From: Clostridia bacterium
GTDB taxonomy: Bacteria > Bacillota > Clostridia > TANB77 > CAG-508
Reading direction: 5' to 3'
Length of the DNA: 20,363 bases
Assembly (NCBI GenBank): GCA_900753245.1
Contig: CAADYJ010000098.1
Coordinates: 1-20,363, forward strand
The position numbers and the translations under genes are program-made. The notes under the pieces were generated by a model that ran no database searches, was not told the origin of the DNA, and worked only from the letters and a program-made list of their open reading frames with translations. The first letter of the stretch is position 1. Each line of letters opens with the position of its first letter. Of the stretch, positions 6,890 through 14,914 are shown in pieces.

Positions 6890-8159
6890 ATGAAAGTAAT
6901 TGTAATTGGCCGGAGGACCAGCAGGAATGATTTCGGCAATAAGTAGTGCAAAAAATGGAAACAGCGTAACAATACTTGAAAAAATGAATAGTTTAGGAAG
7001 AAAACTATTAATAACAGGAAAAGGAAGATGTAATATTACATCTTCTATACCTATGGAAGAATTTATTTCAAACATTCCAGGAAATGGAAGATTTTTATAT
7101 AGTAGTTTTCAAAATTATACAAACGAAGATATAATAAATTTATTAAAACAGCAACATGTAGAAGTAAAAGAAGAAAGAGGAAACAGAATATTTCCTGTAT
7201 CTGATCATTCACAAGATGTATTAAATGCGTTAATAAGAGAATTAAATAGTTTAAAAGTTGAAATAAGAACAAATACAAAAGTAAAAGAAATTATAACAGA
7301 AGAAGTAAATGAAGTAAAAAGTGTTACAGGAGTTATATTAGAAAATGGAGAAAAAATAAAAGCAGATAAAATTATATTGGCAACAGGAGGAAAAAGTTAT
7401 CCTGCAACAGGTTCGACAGGAGAAGGCTACGAAATGGCAAAAAAATTAGGTCATAGTGTAGAAAAAATAAAACCATCACTTGTACCACTAACTGCATCAG
7501 AAAAATCTTTGAATTTTTGTAAACAAATGCAAGGATTAAGCTTAAAAAATGTAGGAATAACACTAATAGATAAGGAGACAAACAAAAATATATATGAAGA
7601 TTTTGGAGAAATGTTATTTACACATTTTGGAGTATCAGGTCCTACAATACTTAGTTCATCAGCACATTTACTAAGATATAAAAATGTAGAAGAAAAATTA
7701 AAAAATAATAAAATTGTTTTAAAAATAGACTTAAAACCAGCGCTAGATGAAATAAAACTAGATAATAGAATAAAAAGAGATTTTGAAAAGTATAAAAATA
7801 GAGATTTGCAAAATGGTCTTCAAGACTTGTTACCATCAAAAATGATATTACCAGTTATAAAACTTGCAAAATTAGATGAAGAAAAGAAAATAAATTCAAT
7901 TACAAAAGAAGAAAGAATTCAATTGTTAAAAACATTAAAAGAATTTGAAATAGAAATAAAAGGTTTTAGACCTATAGAAGAAGCAATAGTCACAGCTGGA
8001 GGAATTAGCATAAAAGAAATAAATCCAAAAACAATGGAATCAAAAATTGTTAAAGGATTATATTTTGCAGGAGAAATAATTGACGTAGATGCATATACTG
8101 GAGGATTTAATCTTCAAATTGCATATTCTACAGGATATACTGCTGGAATGAACTTTTAA
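6890..8159 (+). CDS. FAD-dependent oxidoreductase, BaiN/HI0933-like, interrupted by a +1 frameshift
   Basis: ATG 6890 lies behind GGAAGGAA and encodes MKVIVIG. One +1 shift then leads into GGPAGMISAISSA, completing the Rossmann FAD-binding GxGxxG. The corrected product is 422 residues, as expected for the family. Other conserved marks are GRKLLITGKGRCNITS, LATGGKSYPATGSTGEGY, FGEMLFTHFGVSGPTIL and the C-terminal GLYFAGEIIDVDAYTGGFNLQIAYSTGYTAG. A TTG at 6906 in the downstream frame could be called as a start, but it would remove the first strand of the dinucleotide fold and has no ribosome binding site. It follows the PLP enzyme gene by 19 bp. The exact substrate is unknown; members have been linked to bile acid or aminoacetone oxidation on limited evidence. 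Confidence 0.88.
6908..6914 (+). other. +1 frameshift site GGC-CGG-A in the flavoprotein gene
   Basis: From ATG 6890 the frame reads GTA ATT GGC CGG AGG. The GxGxxG motif requires GGC followed by GGA (6912-6914), so one C of 6910-6911 is extra. The zero-frame codon at the break is again CGG and the +1 codon is again GGA. Confidence 0.75.
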
Positions 8160-8167
8160 TTTAAATT

Positions 8168-8253
8168 TACCCCAAAAGGTCCAGGTTATAATGGGGTATT
8201 AGATAATTTATTAAATAATTGTTACCCCATTATAACCTGGACCTTTTGGGGTA
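8168..8253. mobile_element. 86-bp perfect palindromic element, MITE-like
   Basis: Two 31-bp arms (8168-8198 and 8223-8253) are exact reverse complements and enclose a 24-bp AT-rich spacer. Each outer end reads TACCCCAAAAGGTCC. Each arm also closes with GGGGTA, so an arm can fold on itself. The TA dinucleotide at both outer ends matches the target duplication of Tc1/mariner/IS630-type elements, which suggests a miniature inverted-repeat element. There is no coding content. It lies between the flavoprotein stop and a separate terminator. An RNA hairpin or processing site is the alternative. Confidence 0.6.
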
Positions 8254-8255
8254 TT

Positions 8256-8284
8256 AAAAAGCGATAGAAACTCTATCGCTTTTT
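8256..8284. terminator. Bidirectional terminator
   Basis: A 13-bp stem, AAAAAGCGATAGA pairing with TCTATCGCTTTTT, has a 3-nt loop and carries A and T tracts on both sides. It ends the PLP enzyme-flavoprotein operon on + and the cysteine-rich peptide pair on -. Confidence 0.9.
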
Positions 8285-8303
8285 ATGTTTGAAGAATTAG
8301 ATT

Positions 8304-8432
8304 CTAGCAGCATCCACATCCGCCACAGTTGTTATTTCCACAACAACAGAATACTAATATTAATATGATTATAATCCAAATGCAGTCACATCCATTACCG
8401 AAACCGCATCCACAACCTCTGTTTTCTGGCAT
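8304..8432 (-). CDS. 42-residue cysteine-rich membrane micropeptide 1
   Basis: The minus-strand ATG at 8432 follows AAAGGAGGG and the frame ends with TAG at 8306-8304. The peptide has a Gly/Cys head (RGCGCGFGNGCDC), a short hydrophobic span (IWIIIILILVF) and a Cys/Asn/Gly tail (CCCGNNNCGGCGCC), with 11 Cys in 42 residues. Its neighbour at 8492 has the same head-span-tail plan. Short Cys-rich proteins of this kind occur in spore-forming clostridia, sometimes named 'chorion class high-cysteine' proteins, and spore or coat assignment is commonly guessed. Function unknown. A terminator follows within 20 bp. Confidence 0.75.
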   Translation of the reverse strand: MPENRGCGCGFGNGCDCIWIIIILILVFCCCGNNNCGGCGCC

Positions 8433-8491
8433 AATTATTCCCTCCTTTCAAAGCATACTTTGACTTGCTTTTCTGTACTAATTACAAATAA

Positions 8492-8599
8492 TTAGCAACA
8501 ACCATTGTTACAGCAATTATTTGAACAACCACAGAAAAGTAGTAAGAATAGGATAATGAACCAAAGAATTTCACTGTTACATGAACAACAATTTCCCAT
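8492..8599 (-). CDS. 35-residue cysteine-rich membrane micropeptide 2
   Basis: The minus-strand ATG at 8599 follows a strong TAGGAGGT site and the frame ends in TAA at 8494-8492. It contains 9 Cys in 35 residues: head MGNCCSCNSE, hydrophobic span ILWFIILFLLLF, tail CGCSNNCCNNGCC. It is first in a two-gene unit with the 42-residue peptide, 59 bp apart, and the two are likely paralogues. Upstream, the minus strand carries CATACA at 8643-8638, which resembles a sporulation sigma -10 box (sigma-E or -K), but I see no convincing -35. Function unknown. Confidence 0.75.
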   Translation of the reverse strand: MGNCCSCNSEILWFIILFLLLFCGCSNNCCNNGCC

Positions 8600-8707
8600 T
8601 TGAAGTACCTCCTATATAAATATTTTTTTGTTCTTTTGTATGGTATATATTATTCTTAATAAAAAAAAGTGTTACAATTTAAAAAACAAAAAACTTTTAA
8701 AAATAAC

Positions 8708-8737
8708 TATACAAAATAAAGCCATTAATGATATAAT
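8708..8737 (+). promoter_or_regulatory. Candidate sigma-A promoter for mutL
   Basis: TATACA (8708-8713), an 18-bp spacer and a perfect TATAAT (8732-8737) lie 44 bp before the GTG start of mutL. The -35 is imperfect. Confidence 0.5.
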
Positions 8738-8781
8738 GCCAAGTAGAAGTATATAAAAAGATAAAACGGAGGAAAAAACAA

Positions 8782-11025
8782 GTGGGAAATATTGTATTAT
8801 TAGATGATTTAACAATAAACAAAATAGCTGCAGGTGAGGTTATAGAAAGACCGGCATCAGTAGTAAAAGAGTTAGTAGAAAATGCAATAGACGCAGGTGC
8901 CAATAATATAAATGTAGAAATAAAAAATGGAGGAATTTCTTATATACGAGTAACAGATAATGGAAAAGGAATATTACCAGAAGATATGGAAATTGCATTC
9001 GAAAGACATGCAACTAGTAAAATAAGAAGTGCAGATGATTTAGATACAGTTACATCTATGGGGTTCAGAGGAGAAGCTTTAGCAAGTATTGCAGCAATAG
9101 CAAGAGTAGAAATGAAATCTAAAACAATGCAAACAGATACAGGATATGAAATTGTTGTAGAAGGCGGAGATGTAATTAGTAAACAAGAAACAGGATGTCC
9201 AAATGGAACAACAATCACAATAGAAAATTTATTCTATAATACTCCAGTACGTTATAAATTCCTAAAAAAAGATTTTACAGAAGCAGGATATATAGAAGAC
9301 GCAATAACAAGAATAGCACTAATTCACCCAGAAATAGCTATAAAATTAATAAGTTCAGGAAAAACAGTTATACAAACAACAGGAACTGGAGATATAAAAA
9401 ATGTTGTATATAACATTTATGGAAAAGACATTGCAGAAAATATATTACCAGTAGAATATACATATGAAGATATAAAAGTAAGTGGAGTAATAGGAAAACC
9501 ATCAATAGCTAGGTCAAATAGATCAAACCAATTGTTTTTTGTAAATAAAAGATATATAAAAGACAAATCATTAACAAGTAGTGCAGAGCAAGCATACAAA
9601 GGAATGATAACAATTGGAAAATTTGGATTTTTAATATTAAACTTAGAAATGAACCCTCAAAAAGTAGATGTTAATGTACACCCCGCTAAATTGGAAGTAC
9701 GTTTCCAAGAAGAGCAAAAAGTATTTAAAGCAGTATATCATGCAATAAAAGATACTTTGTTAAAAGGAGACTTAGTTACAGATACAGAAAAAGAGGATAT
9801 AGTAACAGAAAAAATAGAAAAGGTGGAAGAAAATACACAAGGACTATTCCAAAGAATACTAAAAAACAATAAAGAAAATGAAAATAATGAACAATCAAAC
9901 AATGTAATTGCTGAATTATACAATAAACGTAATGAACAAAAAAACATTGATGTTCAAGGAGATTTTAATAGTATAATAAACAAAATGGCAGAAATGAAAA
10001 AAGCAGTATCAGAGTACAAAAACGAGAATAAACCTGAAGAAAATACTATAAATACGCCAAAAGAAGAAATAGGAACAGAACAAATAAATAAAGATGATAC
10101 AATAAAAGTTGAAATACCAAAACAAGATGATAATCAAGAAACAAAAATAATTACAAAACAAATGCAAGAAGAAATGACTAAAGCAATGAAAAATGGGGAA
10201 ACACAAGTTATTGACTTATCTGAAATAAAAGAGCTTGGTAAAGAAAATATAAATGAACTAGAAAAAGTAGAAGTAGAAGAAAAAAATGAACCTGTAAAAG
10301 ATTTTGACGAAATGTATACATCTATTTTTGGAACAACACCAAAAAAAGAAGAAATAATAGAGCAAAATCAAGAAGATATAGTACCTACAATACCTATTTC
10401 AGAAGGAGACAATTTATCTGTATTTGAAGAAAGCGAAAAATATGTAATACCATCTTACAAATTTATAGGAATTGCATTTTCAACTTATATCATAATAGAA
10501 ATGGAAAAAGAATTATATATTATAGATCAACATGCAGCACATGAAAGAATAATGTATGAAAAAGTTAAAGAAAATTATAACAAAGATCAAAATAAAGATT
10601 CTCAGTTAATGCTATTACCAGATATAATAACTTTAACACATAAAGAAATGGATATAGCAAAAGAAAATATGGATATATTTAGAAAAGCAGGGTTCGTATT
10701 AGAAGAATTTGGTGAAAACACAATAAAACTATCAGGAGTACCAAATATATGCTTAGATTTAGACACAAAAGAATTATTTTTAGAAACATTAGATGAAATA
10801 AACACAGTAGCCAGAACAGCAAAACAAGAAATAGAAGAAAAATTTATAGCAACAATAGCATGCAAAGCAGCAGTTAAAGCTAATATGGCATTAACAAAAG
10901 AAGAAGTTGAGAGCCTAATGGACAAACTATTAAAGTTACCTAACCCATTCACATGTCCACATGGAAGACCAACAGCAATAAAAATGACAAAAACAGATAT
11001 AGAGAAAAAATTTTCAAGGAGATAA
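8782..11025 (+). CDS. mutL: DNA mismatch repair protein MutL
   Basis: The GTG 8782 start follows CGGAGGAAAAA. The 747-residue protein has the full MutL layout. The N-terminal GHKL ATPase shows IAAGEVIERPASVVKELVENAIDAGA, DNGKGI, TSMGFRGEAL and FVNKRYIKDKSL, then NVHPAKLEVRF. A long Lys/Glu/Asn-rich linker spans about 330-540. The C-terminal dimerisation and endonuclease domain has DQHAAHERIMYE (about 582-593), ACKAA and CPHGRP (about 725-730), the metal-binding motifs of nicking MutL, so endonuclease activity is expected as in species lacking MutH. No mutS precedes it in this window. The next gene's ribosome binding site overlaps its end, so it leads an operon with miaA. Confidence 0.97.
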   Translation: MGNIVLLDDLTINKIAAGEVIERPASVVKELVENAIDAGANNINVEIKNGGISYIRVTDNGKGILPEDMEIAFERHATSKIRSADDLDTVTSMGFRGEALASIAAIARVEMKSKTMQTDTGYEIVVEGGDVISKQETGCPNGTTITIENLFYNTPVRYKFLKKDFTEAGYIEDAITRIALIHPEIAIKLISSGKTVIQTTGTGDIKNVVYNIYGKDIAENILPVEYTYEDIKVSGVIGKPSIARSNRSNQLFFVNKRYIKDKSLTSSAEQAYKGMITIGKFGFLILNLEMNPQKVDVNVHPAKLEVRFQEEQKVFKAVYHAIKDTLLKGDLVTDTEKEDIVTEKIEKVEENTQGLFQRILKNNKENENNEQSNNVIAELYNKRNEQKNIDVQGDFNSIINKMAEMKKAVSEYKNENKPEENTINTPKEEIGTEQINKDDTIKVEIPKQDDNQETKIITKQMQEEMTKAMKNGETQVIDLSEIKELGKENINELEKVEVEEKNEPVKDFDEMYTSIFGTTPKKEEIIEQNQEDIVPTIPISEGDNLSVFEESEKYVIPSYKFIGIAFSTYIIIEMEKELYIIDQHAAHERIMYEKVKENYNKDQNKDSQLMLLPDIITLTHKEMDIAKENMDIFRKAGFVLEEFGENTIKLSGVPNICLDLDTKELFLETLDEINTVARTAKQEIEEKFIATIACKAAVKANMALTKEEVESLMDKLLKLPNPFTCPHGRPTAIKMTKTDIEKKFSRR

Positions 11026-11030
11026 TTAAT

Positions 11031-11567
11031 ATGAATATTATTATAATGCTAACTATAATACTAGCAAATGCTATAGCTATTGCAGTATTATACCAATTTG
11101 TAAAAAAATTAAATAAAAGAGATAAATTAATTTTTATAGGCAGTTGTGTAGCAATTGTATATATACTAATTACAATAGTTTATTGGATAAGTGGTTTTGG
11201 AATAGACGAAAAAATACATGAAGAATGTAAAAGCTTTGTAACATACATGTTTGTACCAGTAGATGTAATTTTATTTATGCCATTTGTAGCATACAACTAT
11301 ATGAAATATAAAGATAAAAAAATAAAAAAAGAAGAATTAATAAAAAAGATAGTAATCATATCATTTGTTGGAGTTGTCGTATTAATAGGGGAATACTTTT
11401 ATTTTAAAAATATTCAACACAATGTTAAACAAATTGGAATAAATGTAGAAAATACACAAAATACAAATACTGAAAACGAAGAACAGACAATAAATAATAC
11501 AAATATACAACTAAATGAACAAATCAATACTATAAATACAAACACACAAATAAATGAACAATACTAG
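11031..11567 (+). CDS. Membrane protein with Asn/Thr/Gln-rich tail, unrecognised
   Basis: The start ATG 11031 lies six bases after the mutL stop and its AAGGAGAT site overlaps the end of mutL; a longer frame from 10953 would run inside mutL and is not favoured. The 178-residue protein has about four hydrophobic segments (near 2-20, 34-57, 75-92 and 108-126) and a hydrophilic C-terminal 45-residue tail. The tail is made almost only of Asn, Thr, Gln, Glu and Ile with repeated NTN, INT and NEQ units. No enzyme motif is visible. It is co-directional with mutL and miaA and probably translationally coupled, but no functional link is evident. The tail is likely disordered. Confidence 0.8.
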   Translation: MNIIIMLTIILANAIAIAVLYQFVKKLNKRDKLIFIGSCVAIVYILITIVYWISGFGIDEKIHEECKSFVTYMFVPVDVILFMPFVAYNYMKYKDKKIKKEELIKKIVIISFVGVVVLIGEYFYFKNIQHNVKQIGINVENTQNTNTENEEQTINNTNIQLNEQINTINTNTQINEQY

Positions 11568-11580
11568 GAAGGAAAAGATA

Positions 11581-12519
11581 ATGCAAAAATCAAAAGTAAT
11601 TGTAATAGGTGGACCTACAGCATCAGGAAAAACAGCTTTATCAATAGAATTAGCAAAGCAAATAAATGGAGAAATTGTATCAGCAGATTCTATGCAAATA
11701 TATAAAGATATGAATATAGGAACAGCCAAACCAACAAAAGAAGAAATGTCAGGAATAAAACATTACTTAATAGATTTTGTGAGTCCAGAAGAAAGATATA
11801 GTGTTGCAGACTATAAAGAAGATGCAAAAAAAGCAATAAAAGAAATAATAGAAAAAGGAAAAACTCCAATAATAGTAGGAGGAACAGGTTTATATATAGA
11901 TTCTTTAATTTACGAAATAGAATATCCCAAAATTGAAATAGACTTAAAATATAGAGAAGAACTTCAAGAAAGAGTAAAAAGAGAAGGATTAGAAAAATTA
12001 TATAAAGAAGCAAAAAAAATAGATCCTGTAGCAATGGAAAAAATTAGTGTAAACGATGAAAAAAGAACTTTAAGAGTATTGGAAATATATCATCAAACAG
12101 GAAAGAAAAAATCTCAATTAGATAAAGAATCAAGAAAAGAACCAGAATATGACTACAAAGTATTTATAATAACAATGGATAGAGAAAAATTATATGAAAG
12201 AATAAATAAAAGAGTAGATATAATGATTCAAGAAGGTTTAATAAAAGAAGTAGAAGATTTATGCAAAAAATACAAAGACTTCCCAACAGCTATGCAAGGA
12301 CTAGGATATAAAGAAGTTGTAGAATATTTAAAAAAACAAATATCAAAAGAAGAAATGGTAGAAAAAATAAAGCAAGAATCCAGAAGATATGCAAAAAGAC
12401 AATTAACATGGTTTAGAAAAGAGAAAAATAACATTTGGATAGATGGTACAAACGAAAAACAAAAAAATATCGACCTTATTTTAAAGGAGTTAAATAATAG
12501 TGGAGAAGAAATTAAATAA
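11581..12519 (+). CDS. miaA: tRNA dimethylallyltransferase MiaA
   Basis: MiaA transfers a dimethylallyl group from DMAPP to A37 of tRNAs reading UNN codons. The start is ATG 11581 after GGAAGGAAAAG, giving 312 residues, normal length. Motifs are the P-loop GPTASGKT (11-18), SADSMQIYKDMNIGTAKPT, HYLIDFVSPEERYSVADY, IVGGTGLYIDSL, DEKRTLRVLEIYHQTGKK, MQGLGYKE and RYAKRQLTWFRK. It lies between the unknown membrane gene and an HlyD-like gene whose GTG start at 12500 is inside its last 20 bases. That gene's AAAGGAGT site is also inside miaA, so translation is coupled. MutL and MiaA are neighbours in many bacteria. Confidence 0.97.
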   Translation: MQKSKVIVIGGPTASGKTALSIELAKQINGEIVSADSMQIYKDMNIGTAKPTKEEMSGIKHYLIDFVSPEERYSVADYKEDAKKAIKEIIEKGKTPIIVGGTGLYIDSLIYEIEYPKIEIDLKYREELQERVKREGLEKLYKEAKKIDPVAMEKISVNDEKRTLRVLEIYHQTGKKKSQLDKESRKEPEYDYKVFIITMDREKLYERINKRVDIMIQEGLIKEVEDLCKKYKDFPTAMQGLGYKEVVEYLKKQISKEEMVEKIKQESRRYAKRQLTWFRKEKNNIWIDGTNEKQKNIDLILKELNNSGEEIK

Positions 12520-13732
12520 GAAAAACTATATAATTTTTGGAATAGTAATAATTTTTATAGTAATATATTGTGTTTATCGAATAATAAATTTGGTTGCTAA
12601 TCCAACAGATACATTTGTTGTAGAAAAAGGAAAATTATCATATGAAGAAACAAAGCAAGGATATGTAATAAGGGACGAAACAGTAGTAAAAGGAGAAAAC
12701 TACAAAAATGGAATGAACCAAATAAAAACAGAGGGAGAAAAAGTTGCAAAAGGAGAAGCAATATTTCGTTACTACACTAGTGGAGAAGAAAAACTAAAAC
12801 AAAAAATACAAGAATTAGACGTAAAAATACAAGAAGCATGGGAAAACGAAAATAATTTATTTTCGAGTGATATAAAATCAATAGAAACTCAAATAGAAGC
12901 AAAATTAAAAGAATCATATGGAATAAATGATTTACAAAAAGTAAAAGAATATAAAAAAGATATAAATTCATATATTACAAAAAAAGCTAAAATAGCAGGA
13001 GAAAAAAGTCCATCAGGTTCATATTTAAAAAAATTAATTGAAGAAAGAAGTAAATATGAAAACGAATTGAATTCTGGATCTGAGTATATAAAAGCACCAA
13101 AGTCTGGAGTAGTTTCATATAGAGTAGATGGCTTAGAAGAAACTCTTACACCAAACAATTTTGGAGCATTAAGCAAAAAAATGCTAGAAGATTTAAATTT
13201 AAAAACAGGTCAAATAGTATCAACAAATGAAGAAAGCGGAAAAATAATAGATAATTTTTATTGTTATATAGCTACAATAATAGACGAAGACACATTACAA
13301 AAAGAAAATACTGAAGTAGGTAGTAAAATAAAAATAAGATTATCTAATGAAAAAGAAGTAGAAGCACAAATAGCATACATATCTAAAGAAAATGAAAAAG
13401 AAGATTTAGTAATATTGAAAATAGAAAGATACGTTGAAGAATTAATTAATTATAGAAAAATTTCATTTGATATTATATGGTGGAATGTAACAGGATTAAA
13501 AGTTTCAAATGAAGCAATACACTATGAAGAAAATAATCAGGAATTAGCATATATAATAAGAAAAAGAGTTGGATACACAGATAAAATATATGTAAAAGTT
13601 TTAAAGCAAAGTGATAAATACTCAATAATAGAAAATTATGATGATAGTAGTGAATTAACTGAAAAAGGTGTAAGCAAAGATGAAATAGAAAACAGAAAAA
13701 AAATTGCTATGTATGATGAAGTTCAATTATAA
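12500..13732 (+). CDS. HlyD-like membrane-anchored adaptor protein
   Basis: This 410-residue protein starts at GTG 12500, overlapping miaA by 20 bp. It has one N-terminal membrane anchor (about 10-32). A first half-barrel follows (FVVEKGKLSYEETKQGYVIRDE, then NQIKTEGEKVAKGEAIFRYY), then a Lys/Glu-rich coiled-coil hairpin (about 93-190). A second lipoyl/barrel-like return follows (YIKAPKSGVVSYRVDG, LKTGQIVS) and beta-rich C-terminal domains. This is the plan of membrane fusion/HlyD proteins, but no ABC transporter gene accompanies it. In clostridia a related gene often precedes sepF and the division cluster, so a role in envelope or division is possible. Export substrate, if any, unknown. Confidence 0.75.
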   Translation: MEKKLNKKNYIIFGIVIIFIVIYCVYRIINLVANPTDTFVVEKGKLSYEETKQGYVIRDETVVKGENYKNGMNQIKTEGEKVAKGEAIFRYYTSGEEKLKQKIQELDVKIQEAWENENNLFSSDIKSIETQIEAKLKESYGINDLQKVKEYKKDINSYITKKAKIAGEKSPSGSYLKKLIEERSKYENELNSGSEYIKAPKSGVVSYRVDGLEETLTPNNFGALSKKMLEDLNLKTGQIVSTNEESGKIIDNFYCYIATIIDEDTLQKENTEVGSKIKIRLSNEKEVEAQIAYISKENEKEDLVILKIERYVEELINYRKISFDIIWWNVTGLKVSNEAIHYEENNQELAYIIRKRVGYTDKIYVKVLKQSDKYSIIENYDDSSELTEKGVSKDEIENRKKIAMYDEVQL

Positions 13733-13790
13733 AAAAATATTACAACAATATTACAAAAATATTAAATTAAAATTACAATCACAAAAACTA

Positions 13791-13819
13791 TTGACAATGA
13801 TAAAAAAAAGATAGATACT
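13791..13819 (+). promoter_or_regulatory. Sigma-A promoter for sepF-divIVA
   Basis: A perfect TTGACA (13791-13796), a 17-bp spacer and GATACT (13814-13819) lie about 77 bp before sepF. A TATAAT at 13820-13825 would need a 23-bp spacer and is less likely. Upstream, 13736-13756 holds two direct copies of AATATTACAA one base apart. Confidence 0.55.
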
Positions 13820-13895
13820 TATAATATGAAATTATAAAGTGAAAAAATATTAATCAAAAAAAGATTACTAATGACGATATTTAGGAGGTTTTAAA

Positions 13896-14378
13896 ATGTC
13901 AGGAGCTATCATGAACAAAGTATTAGATTTATTCGGAATGGATAATACAGAAGAAGAGTATGATGAAGAAGAAGGTTACGAAGAAGAAACAGAACAAGAT
14001 GAAGAACAAGAAGAAGGAAGAAATTTCTGGAATAGACGTTCAAATAAAGAGAAAGTTGTAAATATGCCACAAGCAAATCAAATAAAAATGGTAATATCAC
14101 AACCAACAACATTTGAACAATCAGAAGCAATATGTGATTTATTAAAAGAAAAAAAATCAGTAATTGTAAATCTAGAATATGTTAACAAAGATATTGCTAG
14201 ACGTATTGTAGATGTTATCAGTGGAGCAGTTCATGCATTAGACGGACATATCCAAAAAATATCTAATTCTATATTTTTAATTGCACCATACAATTATGAA
14301 ATAACAAACGAAATGGCTAGAGAAGAAATAAAAAACAAAATATCAGTATCATGGCTAAAAAACTCTAATATCAATTAG
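13896..14378 (+). CDS. sepF: Cell division protein SepF
   Basis: SepF polymerises at the septum, binds FtsZ and the membrane. The start is ATG 13896 behind TTAGGAGGTTT. The 160-residue length is usual. The N-terminal amphipathic helix (IMNKVLDLFGM) for membrane binding is present. It is followed by an acidic Glu/Asp linker (about 18-42), then the folded core: IKMVISQPTTFEQSEAICDLLKEKKSVIVNLEYVNKDIARRIVDVISGAVHALDG and ISNSIFLIAPYNYEI. It stands directly before divIVA, as in the ylm/sepF cluster of Firmicutes, although ylmE, ylmG and ylmH are absent here. Confidence 0.95.
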   Translation: MSGAIMNKVLDLFGMDNTEEEYDEEEGYEEETEQDEEQEEGRNFWNRRSNKEKVVNMPQANQIKMVISQPTTFEQSEAICDLLKEKKSVIVNLEYVNKDIARRIVDVISGAVHALDGHIQKISNSIFLIAPYNYEITNEMAREEIKNKISVSWLKNSNIN

Positions 14379-14401
14379 TAAAAGCCTAGGGGGAAGGATT
14401 T

Positions 14402-14854
14402 ATGATAACACCATTAGAAATAGAGAATAAAAAGTTTTCAAAACAAATGATGAATGGATATAGTGTAGAAGAAGTAGATGAATTCCTAGATGAATTAACT
14501 GTAGACTATGAAAAAGCCTATAAAGAAAGTACAGAACTAAAAAACAAAGTAGAAGAATTAGAACGTAGTTTAGTACATTACAAAACTATAGAAGATACAC
14601 TTCAAAACACATTAGTTATGGCTCAATCAACAGCAGAAGAAGTAAAAGAAGTAGCCAAACAACAAGCAGATCAAATAATAAAAGAAGCTGAAGGAAATGC
14701 AAGAAAAGCAGCAGAAGATTTAAGTCAAGAAATATTAATGAAGAAAAAAGAATTAGAAGATGTAAAAAAACAATTTGATGTATATAAAGCAAAAATGGAA
14801 TCTTTATTAATATCACAACTTGAGTTAATAAAAGATATCAATAAAGAAGATTAA
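14402..14854 (+). CDS. divIVA: DivIVA family cell division / polar scaffold protein
   Basis: This 150-residue protein starts at ATG 14402 behind AGGGGGAAGG. The N-terminal lipid-binding domain MITPLEIENKKFSKQMMNGYSVEEVDEFLDEL is diagnostic. It is followed by a long coiled coil (about 35-140) rich in Glu, Lys and Ala with a Gln/Ala stretch near residues 75-105. DivIVA self-assembles at negatively curved membrane such as the poles and septum. It lies 23 bp after sepF in the same unit and a terminator follows within 10 bp. Confidence 0.95.
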   Translation: MITPLEIENKKFSKQMMNGYSVEEVDEFLDELTVDYEKAYKESTELKNKVEELERSLVHYKTIEDTLQNTLVMAQSTAEEVKEVAKQQADQIIKEAEGNARKAAEDLSQEILMKKKELEDVKKQFDVYKAKMESLLISQLELIKDINKED

Positions 14855-14859
14855 TAAAT

Positions 14860-14884
14860 AGGCACTTGAAAAAGTGTCTTTTAT
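14860..14884 (+). terminator. Intrinsic terminator after divIVA
   Basis: AGGCACTT (14860-14867) pairs with AAGTGTCT (14872-14879) with one G-T wobble around a GAAA tetraloop, and is followed by a short T run. It closes the sepF-divIVA unit. Confidence 0.8.
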
Positions 14885-14914
14885 GTTATAAAAGCTATAT
14901 TTAGGAGGTATAAT

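Noticed and set aside
6906..8159. TTG 6906 as the true start of the flavoprotein
   Set aside because: It lacks a ribosome binding site at the right distance, whereas ATG 6890 has one and supplies the first strand of the FAD fold.
8160..8290. CRISPR-like repeat
   Set aside because: There is only one inverted pair, not a series of direct repeats with spacers.
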